Origin: Herbaspirillum sp. RV1423
GTDB lineage: Bacteria; Pseudomonadota; Gammaproteobacteria; Burkholderiales; Burkholderiaceae_D
DNA: 64,000 bases
Reading direction: 5' to 3'
Assembly (NCBI RefSeq): GCF_000577615.1
Contig: NZ_CBXX010000005.1
Coordinates: forward strand, 1-64,000
Part shown: piece by piece, positions 16,893-25,789 of the stretch
Layout: every line of letters starts with the position of its first letter
Numbering within the stretch: position 1 is the first letter of the stretch
Notes under the pieces: generated by a model
Databases searched by the model: none
What the model saw: the letters and a program-made list of their open reading frames with translations, nothing else
Told to the model about the DNA's origin: nothing
Translations under genes and position numbers: made by a program

Positions 16893-17731
16893 ACGGTGCT
16901 CCGGCTGGAAGAGAGGCGTTTCAATCCGGCATTGACGGCGATGGTCATGGCGACCAGCACCACGGCGATGACATTGGCGGTGCCGAAGTCGCTTTCCACG
17001 CTCACCTTCTGGTACAGCAGCGTCTCCAGCATCAGCACCTTGGGGCCGCCCAGCAGCGCCGGCGTGACATAAGCGGTCACGCAGCCGGTGAATACCAGCG
17101 TGCCGCCGACGATCAGGCCTTCCTGCGTCAACGGCAAGGTCACGCGCGTGAAGACTTGCCAGGCGTTGGCGCCGAGCGTGGAGGCGGCCAGGGCGATGTC
17201 GCGCGACAGGTTTTCCATCGAACTGACCAGCGACATCAGCATCAGCGGCAGCAACAGTTGCAGCAGGCCGACGAACACCGCCATTTCGCTGAACAACAGG
17301 CGCTGCGGCTCATCGGCCAGGCCCAGCGCCAGCAGGGCGGAATTGATCGCGCCGTTGCGGCCGAACAGGACGATCCAGGCATAGGTGCGGGCGATCGGCG
17401 ACACCATCAGCGGCAGGATCATCATGCCCAGCACCATGCCGCGATAGCGCGGCGCGACGCGCACGATGGCCTGCGCCGCCGGATACGACAGCAGCGCCGA
17501 GAACAAGGTCACCAGCGCGGCGATGCGCAGGGTGCGCAGGAATACCTGGCGATTGAGCGGTTCGGCAAAGAAACCGATGAAACGCTCGAATCCCCAATGC
17601 GCGGCCGGCGCATCCACCCGGAAGGCCTCCAGCAGCAAGGCCAGCACCGGCAGCAGGAAACACACTACCGTAAAGATCAACGCCGGCATGACGAGCATGA
17701 CGCCGTTCCATTTTTGTTGACGCACCGACAT
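16889..17731 (-). CDS. ABC transporter permease (PotB-like)
   Basis: The 280-residue protein has six or seven membrane segments and the EAA-type loop DIALAASTLGANAWQVFTRVTLPLT. It sits downstream of the binding-protein gene with a 100-bp gap that holds a strong hairpin (17782-17811). Family: spermidine/putrescine-type permease. Confidence 0.92.
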   Translation of the reverse strand: MSVRQQKWNGVMLVMPALIFTVVCFLLPVLALLLEAFRVDAPAAHWGFERFIGFFAEPLNRQVFLRTLRIAALVTLFSALLSYPAAQAIVRVAPRYRGMVLGMMILPLMVSPIARTYAWIVLFGRNGAINSALLALGLADEPQRLLFSEMAVFVGLLQLLLPLMLMSLVSSMENLSRDIALAASTLGANAWQVFTRVTLPLTQEGLIVGGTLVFTGCVTAYVTPALLGGPKVLMLETLLYQKVSVESDFGTANVIAVVLVAMTIAVNAGLKRLSSSRSTV

Positions 17732-17781
17732 CGGCCTGAACTCCCTTTACTGCTTTTTCAATAACGCATTTCAATGCACAA

Positions 17782-17811
17782 GCCCGGGCTGAGGCGGACT
17801 CAGTCCCGGGC
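17782..17811 (-). other. Intergenic mRNA hairpin between binding-protein and permease genes
   Basis: GCCCGGGCTGAG and CTCAGTCCCGGGC form a strong stem with a 5-nt GCGGA loop. No T-tract follows on the minus strand, so it fits a 3' stabilising or processing structure that leaves more binding-protein mRNA than permease mRNA, as in other importer operons. Confidence 0.6.
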
Positions 17812-17831
17812 GCTTCCTGGCTGGCAGGAAC

Positions 17832-18869
17832 TTACTGGCTGATGCCCTTGTTCCACTGCTCGATCCATGAGGAGCGATGTTTGAGCAGGACTTCCGGTTT
17901 GACGAATTTCAGCGAGGCGATATGGTCGGCGCCGTAGGTGTTGAATTCGGCCTTATCCTTGGGCAGCGTCACCTGCATGTTGACCGGCGAATCCACCAGA
18001 TCCATCGCCAGCGCGGTCTGGACTTCCTTGGACAGCCAGAAGTCGATGAGCTGGTAGGCGAGGTCGGCGTTCTTCGATTTGCTGACGATGCCCATCACGT
18101 TCATGCCCGCAGCCTGGCCCTCGGCTGGAATGCTCCATTTGAGCGGCATGCCGGTCTTCATCAGTTGCGCCCAGGTGAAGCGCGCCACCGGCGCGGCCCA
18201 GATTTCATCCTGGGCGAACAGCGACGACAACTGCGCGCTGTTCTTGGAGAAGGTCACGACGCTGTTCTTCATGTCGAGGATCTTCTTCATCCCGGTCGCA
18301 AAATCGTTGCCCTTGCCACCCCAGGCGATATCCGCCATTTGCAGCGTAAGGGGCCCCTGGGTCGTGCTGACATCAGGCAGGGAGAGGTGGCCTTTCATGT
18401 CAGTACGCCAGAGGTCTTTCCACGAGCTGAGCGATTTGATCTTGTCGGTGCGATACACCAGACCGACCGAATAGATGGTGTACCCGACCGCAAAGTTGCC
18501 GCCGATCGGATTCTTTGCAAAATTGTAAATCTGGCCGTAATTCTTCAGCTTGCCATAGTCGAGCGGCTGGATCAGGCCCTTGCGCGCCGCCTCCAGCATG
18601 CCGAAGTCCGACAGCAGCACCAGGTCGACCACCGGATTGTCGCGACGCGCATCGAGTTTGGCGATGCGGTCGGCGTTGTTGCCGGTTTCGACCACGATTT
18701 CGCAGCCGCATTTTTCCTTGAACGGCGTGTAGACGTATTTGTTGAATAGCGGCTGCGCGATCGGATAGGCCGACAGGACCAGCGTGCGTTTCTCGGCATG
18801 GGCATGCGAGGCGGTCAGGCTGAGCAGGCTGGCGCCGAGGGTCAAACCTGCCAATAATGCTTTCTTCAA
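17832..18869 (-). CDS. ABC transporter extracellular solute-binding protein, family 1
   Basis: The 345-residue protein starts at TTG (AAAGGA about 8 bases upstream) and has a signal peptide cut after SHAHA. The mature protein follows the PotD/family-1 layout, with residues such as LSAYPIAQPLF, DLVLLSDFGMLEAARKGL and the hinge AVGYTIYSVGLVYRTDKI. Gene context (nucleoside hydrolase and deaminase downstream) suggests a nucleoside- or base-type ligand, although this fold usually binds polyamines, iron or small anions. Ligand unproven. Confidence 0.88.
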   Translation of the reverse strand: MKKALLAGLTLGASLLSLTASHAHAEKRTLVLSAYPIAQPLFNKYVYTPFKEKCGCEIVVETGNNADRIAKLDARRDNPVVDLVLLSDFGMLEAARKGLIQPLDYGKLKNYGQIYNFAKNPIGGNFAVGYTIYSVGLVYRTDKIKSLSSWKDLWRTDMKGHLSLPDVSTTQGPLTLQMADIAWGGKGNDFATGMKKILDMKNSVVTFSKNSAQLSSLFAQDEIWAAPVARFTWAQLMKTGMPLKWSIPAEGQAAGMNVMGIVSKSKNADLAYQLIDFWLSKEVQTALAMDLVDSPVNMQVTLPKDKAEFNTYGADHIASLKFVKPEVLLKHRSSWIEQWNKGISQ

Positions 18870-18946
18870 GATGAAATTCCTTTAGACATTGATGCGATGC
18901 CCATTCTAGCTGTTTGCGGTTGCGCGGCTATGCGGCTCGCGGCAGG

Positions 18947-18998
18947 ACCTGTTTGCGATCGGTATCATGATCTCGCCATAAGATCGCAAACAGGTTCT
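18947..18998. repeat. Inverted repeat abutting the porin stop codon
   Basis: Perfect 14-bp arms ACCTGTTTGCGATC (18947-18960) and GATCGCAAACAGGT (18982-18995) flank a 21-nt spacer. Read on the minus strand, the element begins inside the porin stop codon: TGAGAACCTGTTTGCG. The GntP permease gene ends the same way, TGAGAACCTGTTCGCG (24948-24963), so this is a dispersed unit. It could act as the porin terminator, but no T-tract is seen. Confidence 0.7.
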
Positions 18999-20113
18999 CA
19001 GAACACATGGCGCATGCCCACCATCAGCACGGCCTGCTTCTTGTCGCTGGAAGCCGGATAACCGAAGATGTTGGCGGTCTTGGCGTCGCCTGCCGCCATC
19101 TGGTAGCTGTAGGTGATGGCGACGTCGGTGCGCTTGGAGAGGAAATAATCGGCCTGGAAGTTGACCTGATGCCACTTCGGATTGGTGTTGATGGTGTCGT
19201 ACTTGCCGGTGGTATAGAAATACGATGCGCCCAGGTTCAGCGCCGGCGTCAGGTGATGCACCAGGTTGAGGTCAAGGTTTTGCAGCGTCAGCTTGGTGTT
19301 GTCCAGATAGTCGTATTTGACATTGCTGTACATGGCGCCGAAATCGGTGTTGCCGACCGTATAGAAACCGCCGGTGCCGAGGATGCGCTGCTTGCGCACG
19401 CCGAAGGCGCTGTTGACGGCGCTCTTGTTGAAGATCAGCAGCGAGCTGGCGTAGTCGTTCGACATCGCGCCGTCCGGGCTCTTGGTGCTGTTGGGTGTAT
19501 CCATCTGGGTATAGGCGACGGCCCATTTGAAGCGTTCGCTCTTGTAGCCGGAACCCAGGCTCATGACGCGGTTGGTGCTGGTGTCGCCGGCAGCTTCGCC
19601 GAAGCCATACAGCGCCGTGACGTTGAAGTCGTTGAAATAGGGGCTGATGTATTTGACCGAGTTCTGCACCCGCAGATTGTTGTAGCCGTTGTCGTTGTCG
19701 CCGATATGCACGCCGTTGCTGGCGATCACCACCGGGCCGAGGTAATCCTTGACCGCTTCGTACTGGCGGCCCAGGGTCAGCGTGCCCATGCGGGTGTTGC
19801 TCAGGCCGACGTAAGACAGGCGGCCGAACAGGCGGCCGTTCTGCGAAGCGGCGCCGGTCATCATGTTGAAGCCGTTTTCCAGATTGAAGATCGCCTTGGA
19901 GCCGCCGCCCAGGTCTTCCTGGCCGCGAAAGCCGATGCGCGGATTCTGGTTGGTGCCGCTCAATGCTTCCAGGTTATGCGGTCCGCCCTGGTTGGTCAGA
20001 TAGCCGACACCGCCGGAAATCAAACCATAAATTTCCACCTTGCTTTGGGCGTATGCCTGGGCGCCCGCCAGCATCGCCGGTATTGCGACCGTTCCGATCA
20101 TCCACTGCTTCAT
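18998..20113 (-). CDS. Gram-negative porin (Burkholderiales OmpC-like)
   Basis: The start was taken at MKQWMIG after a GGGGGG run; upstream codons lack support. The product has 371 residues, with a signal peptide ending in AYAQSK. Typical 16-strand porin features follow: VEIYGLISGGVGYLTNQG, GFRGQEDLGGGSKAIFNLENGF, LFGRLSYVGLSNTRMGTLTLGRQYE and the C-terminal MRHVF with terminal Phe needed for outer-membrane insertion. It lies upstream of the importer operon and faces a divergent LysR gene, so it probably provides the outer-membrane entry for the same substrates. Confidence 0.93.
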   Translation of the reverse strand: MKQWMIGTVAIPAMLAGAQAYAQSKVEIYGLISGGVGYLTNQGGPHNLEALSGTNQNPRIGFRGQEDLGGGSKAIFNLENGFNMMTGAASQNGRLFGRLSYVGLSNTRMGTLTLGRQYEAVKDYLGPVVIASNGVHIGDNDNGYNNLRVQNSVKYISPYFNDFNVTALYGFGEAAGDTSTNRVMSLGSGYKSERFKWAVAYTQMDTPNSTKSPDGAMSNDYASSLLIFNKSAVNSAFGVRKQRILGTGGFYTVGNTDFGAMYSNVKYDYLDNTKLTLQNLDLNLVHHLTPALNLGASYFYTTGKYDTINTNPKWHQVNFQADYFLSKRTDVAITYSYQMAAGDAKTANIFGYPASSDKKQAVLMVGMRHVF

Positions 20114-20315
20114 TACCATCCCCCCGGAGTAAAGGCCTTCCGGCCTGAGTAAAAAGTAAAAAATCCGACCTTCGTAAAAATCCAACATACGGGTCCGATT
20201 GCTGTCGAGATGCAGAATATGCCAAGTGGATAAATAATATAATTTGTTTATATTTATAATTTAATAAATTTGTCTTATAACCAATGTGGCGCCATCCCTG
20301 AGAATATCGGCCATC

Positions 20316-21233
20316 ATGATCAAACTCACCAATAAGGTCACACTGCGTCACTTGCAGGCTTTCGCCACGCTCGCGGGCACCAACAGCTTCAGCAAGGCGG
20401 CGGAAGAGCTTTCGGTGACGCAGCCAGCGCTCAGCGCATCCATCAAGCAACTGGAAAACCAGTTGGGCACCAAGCTGTTCGACCGCACGACCCACCAGAT
20501 CGGACTGACGGCGCAAGGGGCGCTGGTGCTGGAATACGCGACGCACCTGCTCAATACGGCGTCCAACACCTTCAACGACATCCGGCACGTCATCGGCACG
20601 GGGCGCCACCGCATCCGCATCGGCGCCATCCCCTCGGCGGTGACGCTGACGGCCGCAGTCATCGCGCGGTACAACGAAGCGCACGACGAACATGTGGAAA
20701 TTTTGCTGTCGGACATGCCCAACGACGCCTTGCTGTCGTCCCTGCATACCGGCAAACTGGATTTCTGCGTGGGCATCAAGCCGCCCGACTCCCTGTCGCT
20801 GGACACCGTCACCCTGTTCGAGGACGAACTGGTCTTGATCGTGTCCAGAAAACACCCCTTATCCGAGTCGAAGGAAGTCCACTGGCGGCAGATGGCGGGG
20901 GAGGAGATCGTCATGTTCGCCCAGGGCAGTGTCTGGGAGTTCGCCTCCGCCGCGCTGTTGCAGCACGGCCTGGCGGCGTCCCGGCGATATCAGGTGGTGC
21001 ACAGCGAATCGCTGTACGGGGTGGTGCGCGCAGGCATCGCCATCGGCATCATGCCCAGCCTCTACACCAGCTATCTGCGCGACGACAGCCTGCACGTCGC
21101 TCCGCTGCGCTTCCCCACGCTCAAACGCAAGATCGTGCTGATGCGGCGCAACGAGGTCAGCCGAAGCGAATGGACCGATCACTGCTTCCAGGAATTGCGC
21201 AACGATCTGAAACAGGCCAATCACTGGTTCTGA
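20316..21233 (+). CDS. LysR-family transcriptional regulator
   Basis: The start was chosen at MIKLTNKVTLRHLQAF, where the LysR winged helix begins; 305 residues. The HTH FSKAAEELSVTQPALSASIKQLENQLGTKLFDR is canonical. The C-terminal domain is a periplasmic-binding-like effector domain. It is divergent from the porin across an AT-rich 200-bp region (20220-20280), a usual setting for control of that gene. Confidence 0.92.
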   Translation: MIKLTNKVTLRHLQAFATLAGTNSFSKAAEELSVTQPALSASIKQLENQLGTKLFDRTTHQIGLTAQGALVLEYATHLLNTASNTFNDIRHVIGTGRHRIRIGAIPSAVTLTAAVIARYNEAHDEHVEILLSDMPNDALLSSLHTGKLDFCVGIKPPDSLSLDTVTLFEDELVLIVSRKHPLSESKEVHWRQMAGEEIVMFAQGSVWEFASAALLQHGLAASRRYQVVHSESLYGVVRAGIAIGIMPSLYTSYLRDDSLHVAPLRFPTLKRKIVLMRRNEVSRSEWTDHCFQELRNDLKQANHWF

Positions 21234-21301
21234 AAAACCTTCTTGCCATTTGTTCTAGAATGGATGCCTTTCCAAGGCAATTTCCCCTCATTTCCCCTTT
21301 T

Positions 21302-22540
21302 ATGCCAGTCAAACCACCTCTGCTCAGCGTCGCCGAAGCGTTGAAATTCCTGCTCAAGTCCGCCGTCCCGCTCAGCGAAATAGAGACCGTTCCGACGCTG
21401 GAGGCCAACGGCCGCGTGCTGGCAACCGCGCAAGTGTCGCGGATCAACGTGCCCGGCATGGACAATTCGCAGATGGACGGCTACGCCGTGCGCGCGGCGG
21501 ACTGCGCCGGCGGCGAAACCCGCCTGCGCGTGTCGCAACGCATTCCCGCCGGCCACGTCGGCGCGGCGCTGGAATCGGGCACGGCAGCGCGCATCTTCAC
21601 CGGCGCCATGGTGCCGGCCGGCGCCGACGCCATCGTCATGCAGGAAGCCTGCGAAGTCGACAAGGACGGCAGCGGCGACCACGTCATCGTCCGCCACACG
21701 CCGCAACCGGGAGAATGGATACGCTGCACCGGCGAAGACATCAAGGCCGCCAGCACCATCCTGTCCGCCGGAATCCGCCTGCGTCCGCAAGAGCTGGGCC
21801 TGGCCGCCTCGGTCGGGCTGGCCGAACTGCCGGTGTTGCGCAAGCTGCGCGTGGCGGTGTTTTTCACCGGCGACGAACTGGCGATGCCGGGCGAAGCGCT
21901 CAAGCCCGGCGCGATCTACAACTCCAATCGCTTCCTGCTGCGCGGTCTGCTGGAAAACCTCGGCTGCGACGTCCAGGATTTCGGCATCGTGCCGGACCGG
22001 CTGCAAGCCACGCGCGAGACTTTGCGCGCCGCGGCAGCCGGCCGCGACCTGATCATCACCAGTGGCGGCGTGTCGGTCGGCGAGGAAGACCACGTCAAGC
22101 CGGCGGTGGAAGCAGAAGGCCGCCTCAACATGTGGCAGATCGCCATGAAGCCGGGCAAGCCGCTGGCGTTCGGCGAAGTCCATCGCGCCGGCGGCGGCAA
22201 GGCGTTCTTCCTCGGCCTGCCCGGCAATCCAGTGTCGACCTTCGTCACCTTTCTGATCTTCGTGCGGCCGTTCCTGTTGCGCCTGCAGGGCGTCGAACAG
22301 GTCGCGCCGCGCGTGCTGAGCATGCGCGCCGATTTCAACTGGCTCAAGGCAGACCGCCGCCAGGAATTCCTGCGCGCGCGCTTCAACGACAAGGGCGGGC
22401 TCGACCTGTTCCCGCACCAGGGCTCGGGCGTGCTGACCTCGACCGTCTGGGGCGACGGCCTGATCGACAATCCGCCCGGCAAGACGATTGCCGAAGGCGA
22501 CCAGGTGCGTTTCATTCCATTCGACAATCTGCTCAATTGA
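21302..22540 (+). CDS. moeA: Molybdopterin molybdotransferase MoeA
   Basis: The start at 21302 gives the usual N-terminus LLSVAEALKFLL; 412 residues. Motifs visible are NSQMDGYAVRA, IFTGAMVPAGADAIVMQE, the MoCF-type TSGGVSVGEEDHVK and FGLPGNPVSTFV (here FLGLPGNPVS). MoeA inserts molybdate into MPT-AMP to make the molybdenum cofactor. moaD follows after 35 bp. The mod uptake genes lie 39 kb away. Confidence 0.93.
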   Translation: MPVKPPLLSVAEALKFLLKSAVPLSEIETVPTLEANGRVLATAQVSRINVPGMDNSQMDGYAVRAADCAGGETRLRVSQRIPAGHVGAALESGTAARIFTGAMVPAGADAIVMQEACEVDKDGSGDHVIVRHTPQPGEWIRCTGEDIKAASTILSAGIRLRPQELGLAASVGLAELPVLRKLRVAVFFTGDELAMPGEALKPGAIYNSNRFLLRGLLENLGCDVQDFGIVPDRLQATRETLRAAAAGRDLIITSGGVSVGEEDHVKPAVEAEGRLNMWQIAMKPGKPLAFGEVHRAGGGKAFFLGLPGNPVSTFVTFLIFVRPFLLRLQGVEQVAPRVLSMRADFNWLKADRRQEFLRARFNDKGGLDLFPHQGSGVLTSTVWGDGLIDNPPGKTIAEGDQVRFIPFDNLLN

Positions 22541-22575
22541 GCTGGTTGCGGACGTATTACAAGGATCATCACCAC

Positions 22576-22833
22576 ATGAAAATAGAACTCCGTTTTTTTG
22601 CCAGCGTGCGCGAAGCACTGGGCGCCTCGCAGGAAGTCGTCGATTTGCCTGACCACGTGAAGACGGTCGGCGACGTGCGCGCCTTCCTGATGGGACGCGG
22701 CGGCCTCTGGATGGAAGTATTGGCGCCGGACAAGGCCTTGCGCATGGCTTACGACCATGTGATGACCGAGCCGGATACGCTGCTCGAAGAGGGCGGCGAA
22801 GTCGCTTTTTTTCCGCCGGTGACCGGCGGTTGA
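22576..22833 (+). CDS. moaD: Molybdopterin synthase sulfur-carrier subunit MoaD
   Basis: The 85-residue ubiquitin-fold protein ends in the required Gly-Gly (PPVTGG), which is adenylated and thiocarboxylated for sulfur transfer to precursor Z. RFFASVREALG near the N-terminus and EVAFFPPVTGG at the C-terminus are diagnostic. The partner moaE lies at 25200, separated by two unrelated genes. Confidence 0.93.
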   Translation: MKIELRFFASVREALGASQEVVDLPDHVKTVGDVRAFLMGRGGLWMEVLAPDKALRMAYDHVMTEPDTLLEEGGEVAFFPPVTGG

Positions 22834-22862
22834 TCATCAACGCTGGAGACCTCGGAGACGCC

Positions 22863-23501
22863 ATGCCATTGCCCAAGGAAGACCTCGACAGCATCGCCGG
22901 CGGCACCCTGGCGCATTACGAAGGGCGCGCCGCCGACTTCCGCGAAGGCACGCGCGACCACGACGTCAGCCAGAACATCAACGCCTTGCTCGATGCGATC
23001 GCCCGACCGGCGCCGCTGGCCATCCTCGACTTCGGTTGCGGGCCAGGGCGCGACCTGAAGACGTTCAGCAAGCTCGGCCACCGTGCCATCGGCCTCGACG
23101 GCACGGCCAGCTTTGTCGAGATGGCGCGCGCCGATTCCGGTTGCGAAGTCTGGTATCAGAATTTCTTTGAACTGGATTTGCCGCCCTCATTTTTTGACGG
23201 CGTATTTGCCAACGCGTCCTTGTTCCATGTGCCGGTCGCCGAATTGCCGCGCGTGCTGGGCCAGTTGTACGCCAGCCTGAAAGCCGACGGCGTACTGTTC
23301 TGTTCCAACCCGCGCGGCAGCAACAGCGAAGGCTGGAGCGGTGGACGCTACGGCGCTTATCACGATCTGGAAGCCTGGCGCGGTTTCATGGCGGCAGCGG
23401 GTTTTGCCGAAATCCGTCATTATTATCGGCCCGACGGCTTGCTGCGCGCCGAGCAGGCCTGGCTTGCGACTGTGTGGCGCAAGCCTTCGAATGAGCGCTA
23501 A
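22863..23501 (+). CDS. Class I SAM-dependent methyltransferase
   Basis: The start at MPLPKED has GGAG six bases upstream; 212 residues. Motif I LDFGCGPGRDLKTF is followed by GLDGTASFVEMA and the post-motif FDGVFANASLFHV. The substrate is unknown. It lies between moaD and the GntP permease on the same strand. Confidence 0.85.
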   Translation: MPLPKEDLDSIAGGTLAHYEGRAADFREGTRDHDVSQNINALLDAIARPAPLAILDFGCGPGRDLKTFSKLGHRAIGLDGTASFVEMARADSGCEVWYQNFFELDLPPSFFDGVFANASLFHVPVAELPRVLGQLYASLKADGVLFCSNPRGSNSEGWSGGRYGAYHDLEAWRGFMAAAGFAEIRHYYRPDGLLRAEQAWLATVWRKPSNER

Positions 23502-23573
23502 GAGCCGCTGACAAAAACAAGAGCGAAAAGGTGAGGAGACAATGGAAACATACATTGAACACAAGGAGATATC

Positions 23574-24950
23574 TTGCACCTGACCACTGAAATCGCCGCC
23601 TGGGCGGCACAGGACACGCGCCTGTTGCTATCCGTCCTGATTGCGCTGATCGCCATTGTGGTGTTGATCAGCTTTCTTAAAATCGCGCCGTTCCTGTCCA
23701 TTTTGCTAGGCACCTTCATCGCCGGCATGGGTGCCGGCTTGCCGCTGGAAGAAATCGCCTCGGCCTTCAGCAAGGGCGCCGGCAGCATCCTCGGCGAGAC
23801 CGGCCTGATCATCGCGCTCGGCGCCATGCTCGGCGCGCTCATGGCGGATTCCGGCGCCGCCGACAAGATCGTCACGACCTTGTTGCGCTATGCGAAAGGC
23901 AGGGCGATTCCCTGGATGATGGCGCTGGTGGCGCTGGTGGTCGGTCTGCCGCTGTTCTTTGAAGTGGGGCTGGTGATGATGGCGCCGATCATCTTCGTGA
24001 TGGCGCGCCGTTCGCAGCAGCCCATCCTGCGCGTGGCGATTCCCGCGCTGGCCGGCATGACCACCTTGCACGCTCTGCTGCCGCCGCATCCGGGTCCGCT
24101 GATCGCCGTCAGCGCCTTGCATGCCGATCTCGGTACGACCATGCTGCTCGGGTTTGTGGTGGCGATTCCGGCGGTGATCCTGGCCGGCCCGTTGTACGGC
24201 ATCTGGCTGGCGCCGCGCATGCCCATCGGCGAGCCGGAACAAATCGGCGCCTTGTTCAAGGGGCAGCAGGCGGCAGAGTTGCAGCCGGGCTTTGTGCCGT
24301 CGCTGGTGACGATCCTGCTGCCGGTAGTGCTGATGCTGGGTCGCACCGTCGCCAGGATCTGGGTCACGCCTAAAACGACGCTGTTCGAGATGCTTAATTT
24401 TTTCGGCGAACCGATCATCGCGCTGACCGTGACCGTGTTGTTTGCCGTGATCGTACTTGGCTGGAGCCGCGGCGTCAGCCGCACCGACGTCGGCGCCATC
24501 CTGCGCAAGGCCTTGCCGCCGATTGCCGGGTTGTTGCTAACGATCGGCGCCGGCGGCGGGTTGAAGCAGGCTCTGGTGACCGCTGGCATCAGCGACACAA
24601 TCATCAAAGTGGCGAGCAGCACGCACGTGTCGCTGATCCTGCTGGCCTGGCTGATTGCGGTGGCGCTGCGCCAGGCTACCGGTTCGGCAACGGTGGCGAC
24701 CACCGCCACCGCCGGCATCGTGGCGCCGCTGGCGGCGGGCCTGTCCGGTACGCACAATTCGCTGATGGCGCTGTCGATCGGCGCCGGTTCGGTGTTCTTC
24801 TGCCACGTCAATGACGCCGGTTTCTGGATGGTGAAGGAATACTTCGGCCTTGACCTCAAGCAGACCTTTGCAACGTGGTCGGTGATCCAGACCATCGTCT
24901 CGGTGGTGGGGCTGGGTATGACGTTGCTGTTGTGGGGCGTGCTCACCTGA
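23574..24950 (+). CDS. GntP-family permease (gluconate-type H+ symporter)
   Basis: Translation begins at TTG with AAGGAG six bases upstream. The 458-residue protein has about 12-14 membrane segments. Family motifs include LGAMLGALMADSGAADKIV, FFEVGLVMMAPI, LPPHPGPLIA and RQATGSATVATTATAGI. GntP members import gluconate or related hydroxy acids; no kinase or dehydrogenase neighbour points to a substrate here. The stop codon is embedded in a dispersed repeat. Confidence 0.9.
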   Translation: MHLTTEIAAWAAQDTRLLLSVLIALIAIVVLISFLKIAPFLSILLGTFIAGMGAGLPLEEIASAFSKGAGSILGETGLIIALGAMLGALMADSGAADKIVTTLLRYAKGRAIPWMMALVALVVGLPLFFEVGLVMMAPIIFVMARRSQQPILRVAIPALAGMTTLHALLPPHPGPLIAVSALHADLGTTMLLGFVVAIPAVILAGPLYGIWLAPRMPIGEPEQIGALFKGQQAAELQPGFVPSLVTILLPVVLMLGRTVARIWVTPKTTLFEMLNFFGEPIIALTVTVLFAVIVLGWSRGVSRTDVGAILRKALPPIAGLLLTIGAGGGLKQALVTAGISDTIIKVASSTHVSLILLAWLIAVALRQATGSATVATTATAGIVAPLAAGLSGTHNSLMALSIGAGSVFFCHVNDAGFWMVKEYFGLDLKQTFATWSVIQTIVSVVGLGMTLLLWGVLT

Positions 24951-25077
24951 GAACCTGTTCGCGCTCTTCTCTTATTGAAAATCTTGTGCGCTGTCGTCCT
25001 GACGCATGTCAGGACCCAGCGTCGTACCGACCGTCACCGTCTTCACGACGCTGGGTCCAGGCGTTCGCCGGGACGAC
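24948..25077. repeat. Intergenic repeat region: stop-codon repeat plus nested inverted repeat
   Basis: TGAGAACCTGTTCGCG at 24948-24963 matches the unit at the porin stop. Further on there are perfect arms GGACCCAGCGTCGT (25012-25025) and ACGACGCTGGGTCC (25045-25058), with outer arms GTCGTCC (24993-24999) and GGACGAC (25071-25077). The layout is that of a REP/MITE-like extragenic element able to fold into a long cruciform. It occupies most of the 249-bp gap before moaE. Confidence 0.65.
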
Positions 25078-25199
25078 GGTGGCAGACTGGAGATGCCTGG
25101 CTGAACGGCATTGCCGCTAAATCCGGGGCCGGGACTGGTTGTTTCTGCGGCCCGGATACATTGGGTACAATGGGCGCGATTCCATTTTTTTCCTTCATC

Positions 25200-25682
25200 A
25201 TGCCGATTCGCGTCCAGACCGCCGATTTTGACCTCAGCGCAGAGATCGCCGCGCTGCGTTTATCCAATCCCAAGGTCGGCGCCGTGGTGAGTTTCGTCGG
25301 CACGGTGCGCGACCTCAATGACGGCGCCAGCGTGCAGGAAATGGAACTGGAACATTATCCCGGCATGACCGAAAAGGCGCTCGAGCAGATCGTCGTCGAT
25401 GCCAGGGCGCGTTGGGATATCTTCGACGCGTTGGTGATTCACCGCGTCGGACCGCTGAAGCCGCTCGAGCAGATTGTGCTGGTGGCGGTGACGTCAAAGC
25501 ATCGCGGCGAAGCCTTCGCCGCCTGCGAGTTCATCATGGATTTTCTCAAGACGCAGGCGCCGTTCTGGAAAAAGGAACAGACGCCTGAAGGCGCACGCTG
25601 GGTGGATGCGCGCGAAAGTGACGATCATGCTTTGTCGAAGTGGGCGCCTGAAACGGATAAGTCTTCCGCTAAAAGAAAGTAG
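25200..25682 (+). CDS. moaE: Molybdopterin synthase catalytic subunit MoaE
   Basis: The start at MPIRVQT gives 160 residues. Conserved elements are GAVVSFVGTVRD, ELEHYPGMTEKAL, HRVGPLKPLEQIVLVAVTSKHRGEAF and the active-site KTQAPFWKKE lysines. It joins MoaD to convert precursor Z to molybdopterin. A TACAAT at about 25175 could serve as its own -10 box, which fits its separation from moaD by 2.4 kb. Confidence 0.93.
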   Translation: MPIRVQTADFDLSAEIAALRLSNPKVGAVVSFVGTVRDLNDGASVQEMELEHYPGMTEKALEQIVVDARARWDIFDALVIHRVGPLKPLEQIVLVAVTSKHRGEAFAACEFIMDFLKTQAPFWKKEQTPEGARWVDARESDDHALSKWAPETDKSSAKRK

Positions 25683-25789
25683 AATCCGCGTCAATCCGCT
25701 CGAGCCAGTCACGGCGCATAAACACACATGGCGCATCAGACGCCGGCACATTGTGATGATCATTGGGCCGGCGCCGTCGCAGCATGATT

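Noticed and set aside
21221-22906. 561-codon minus-strand frame over moeA
   Set aside because: Spans moeA and moaD, both with diagnostic motifs on the other strand.
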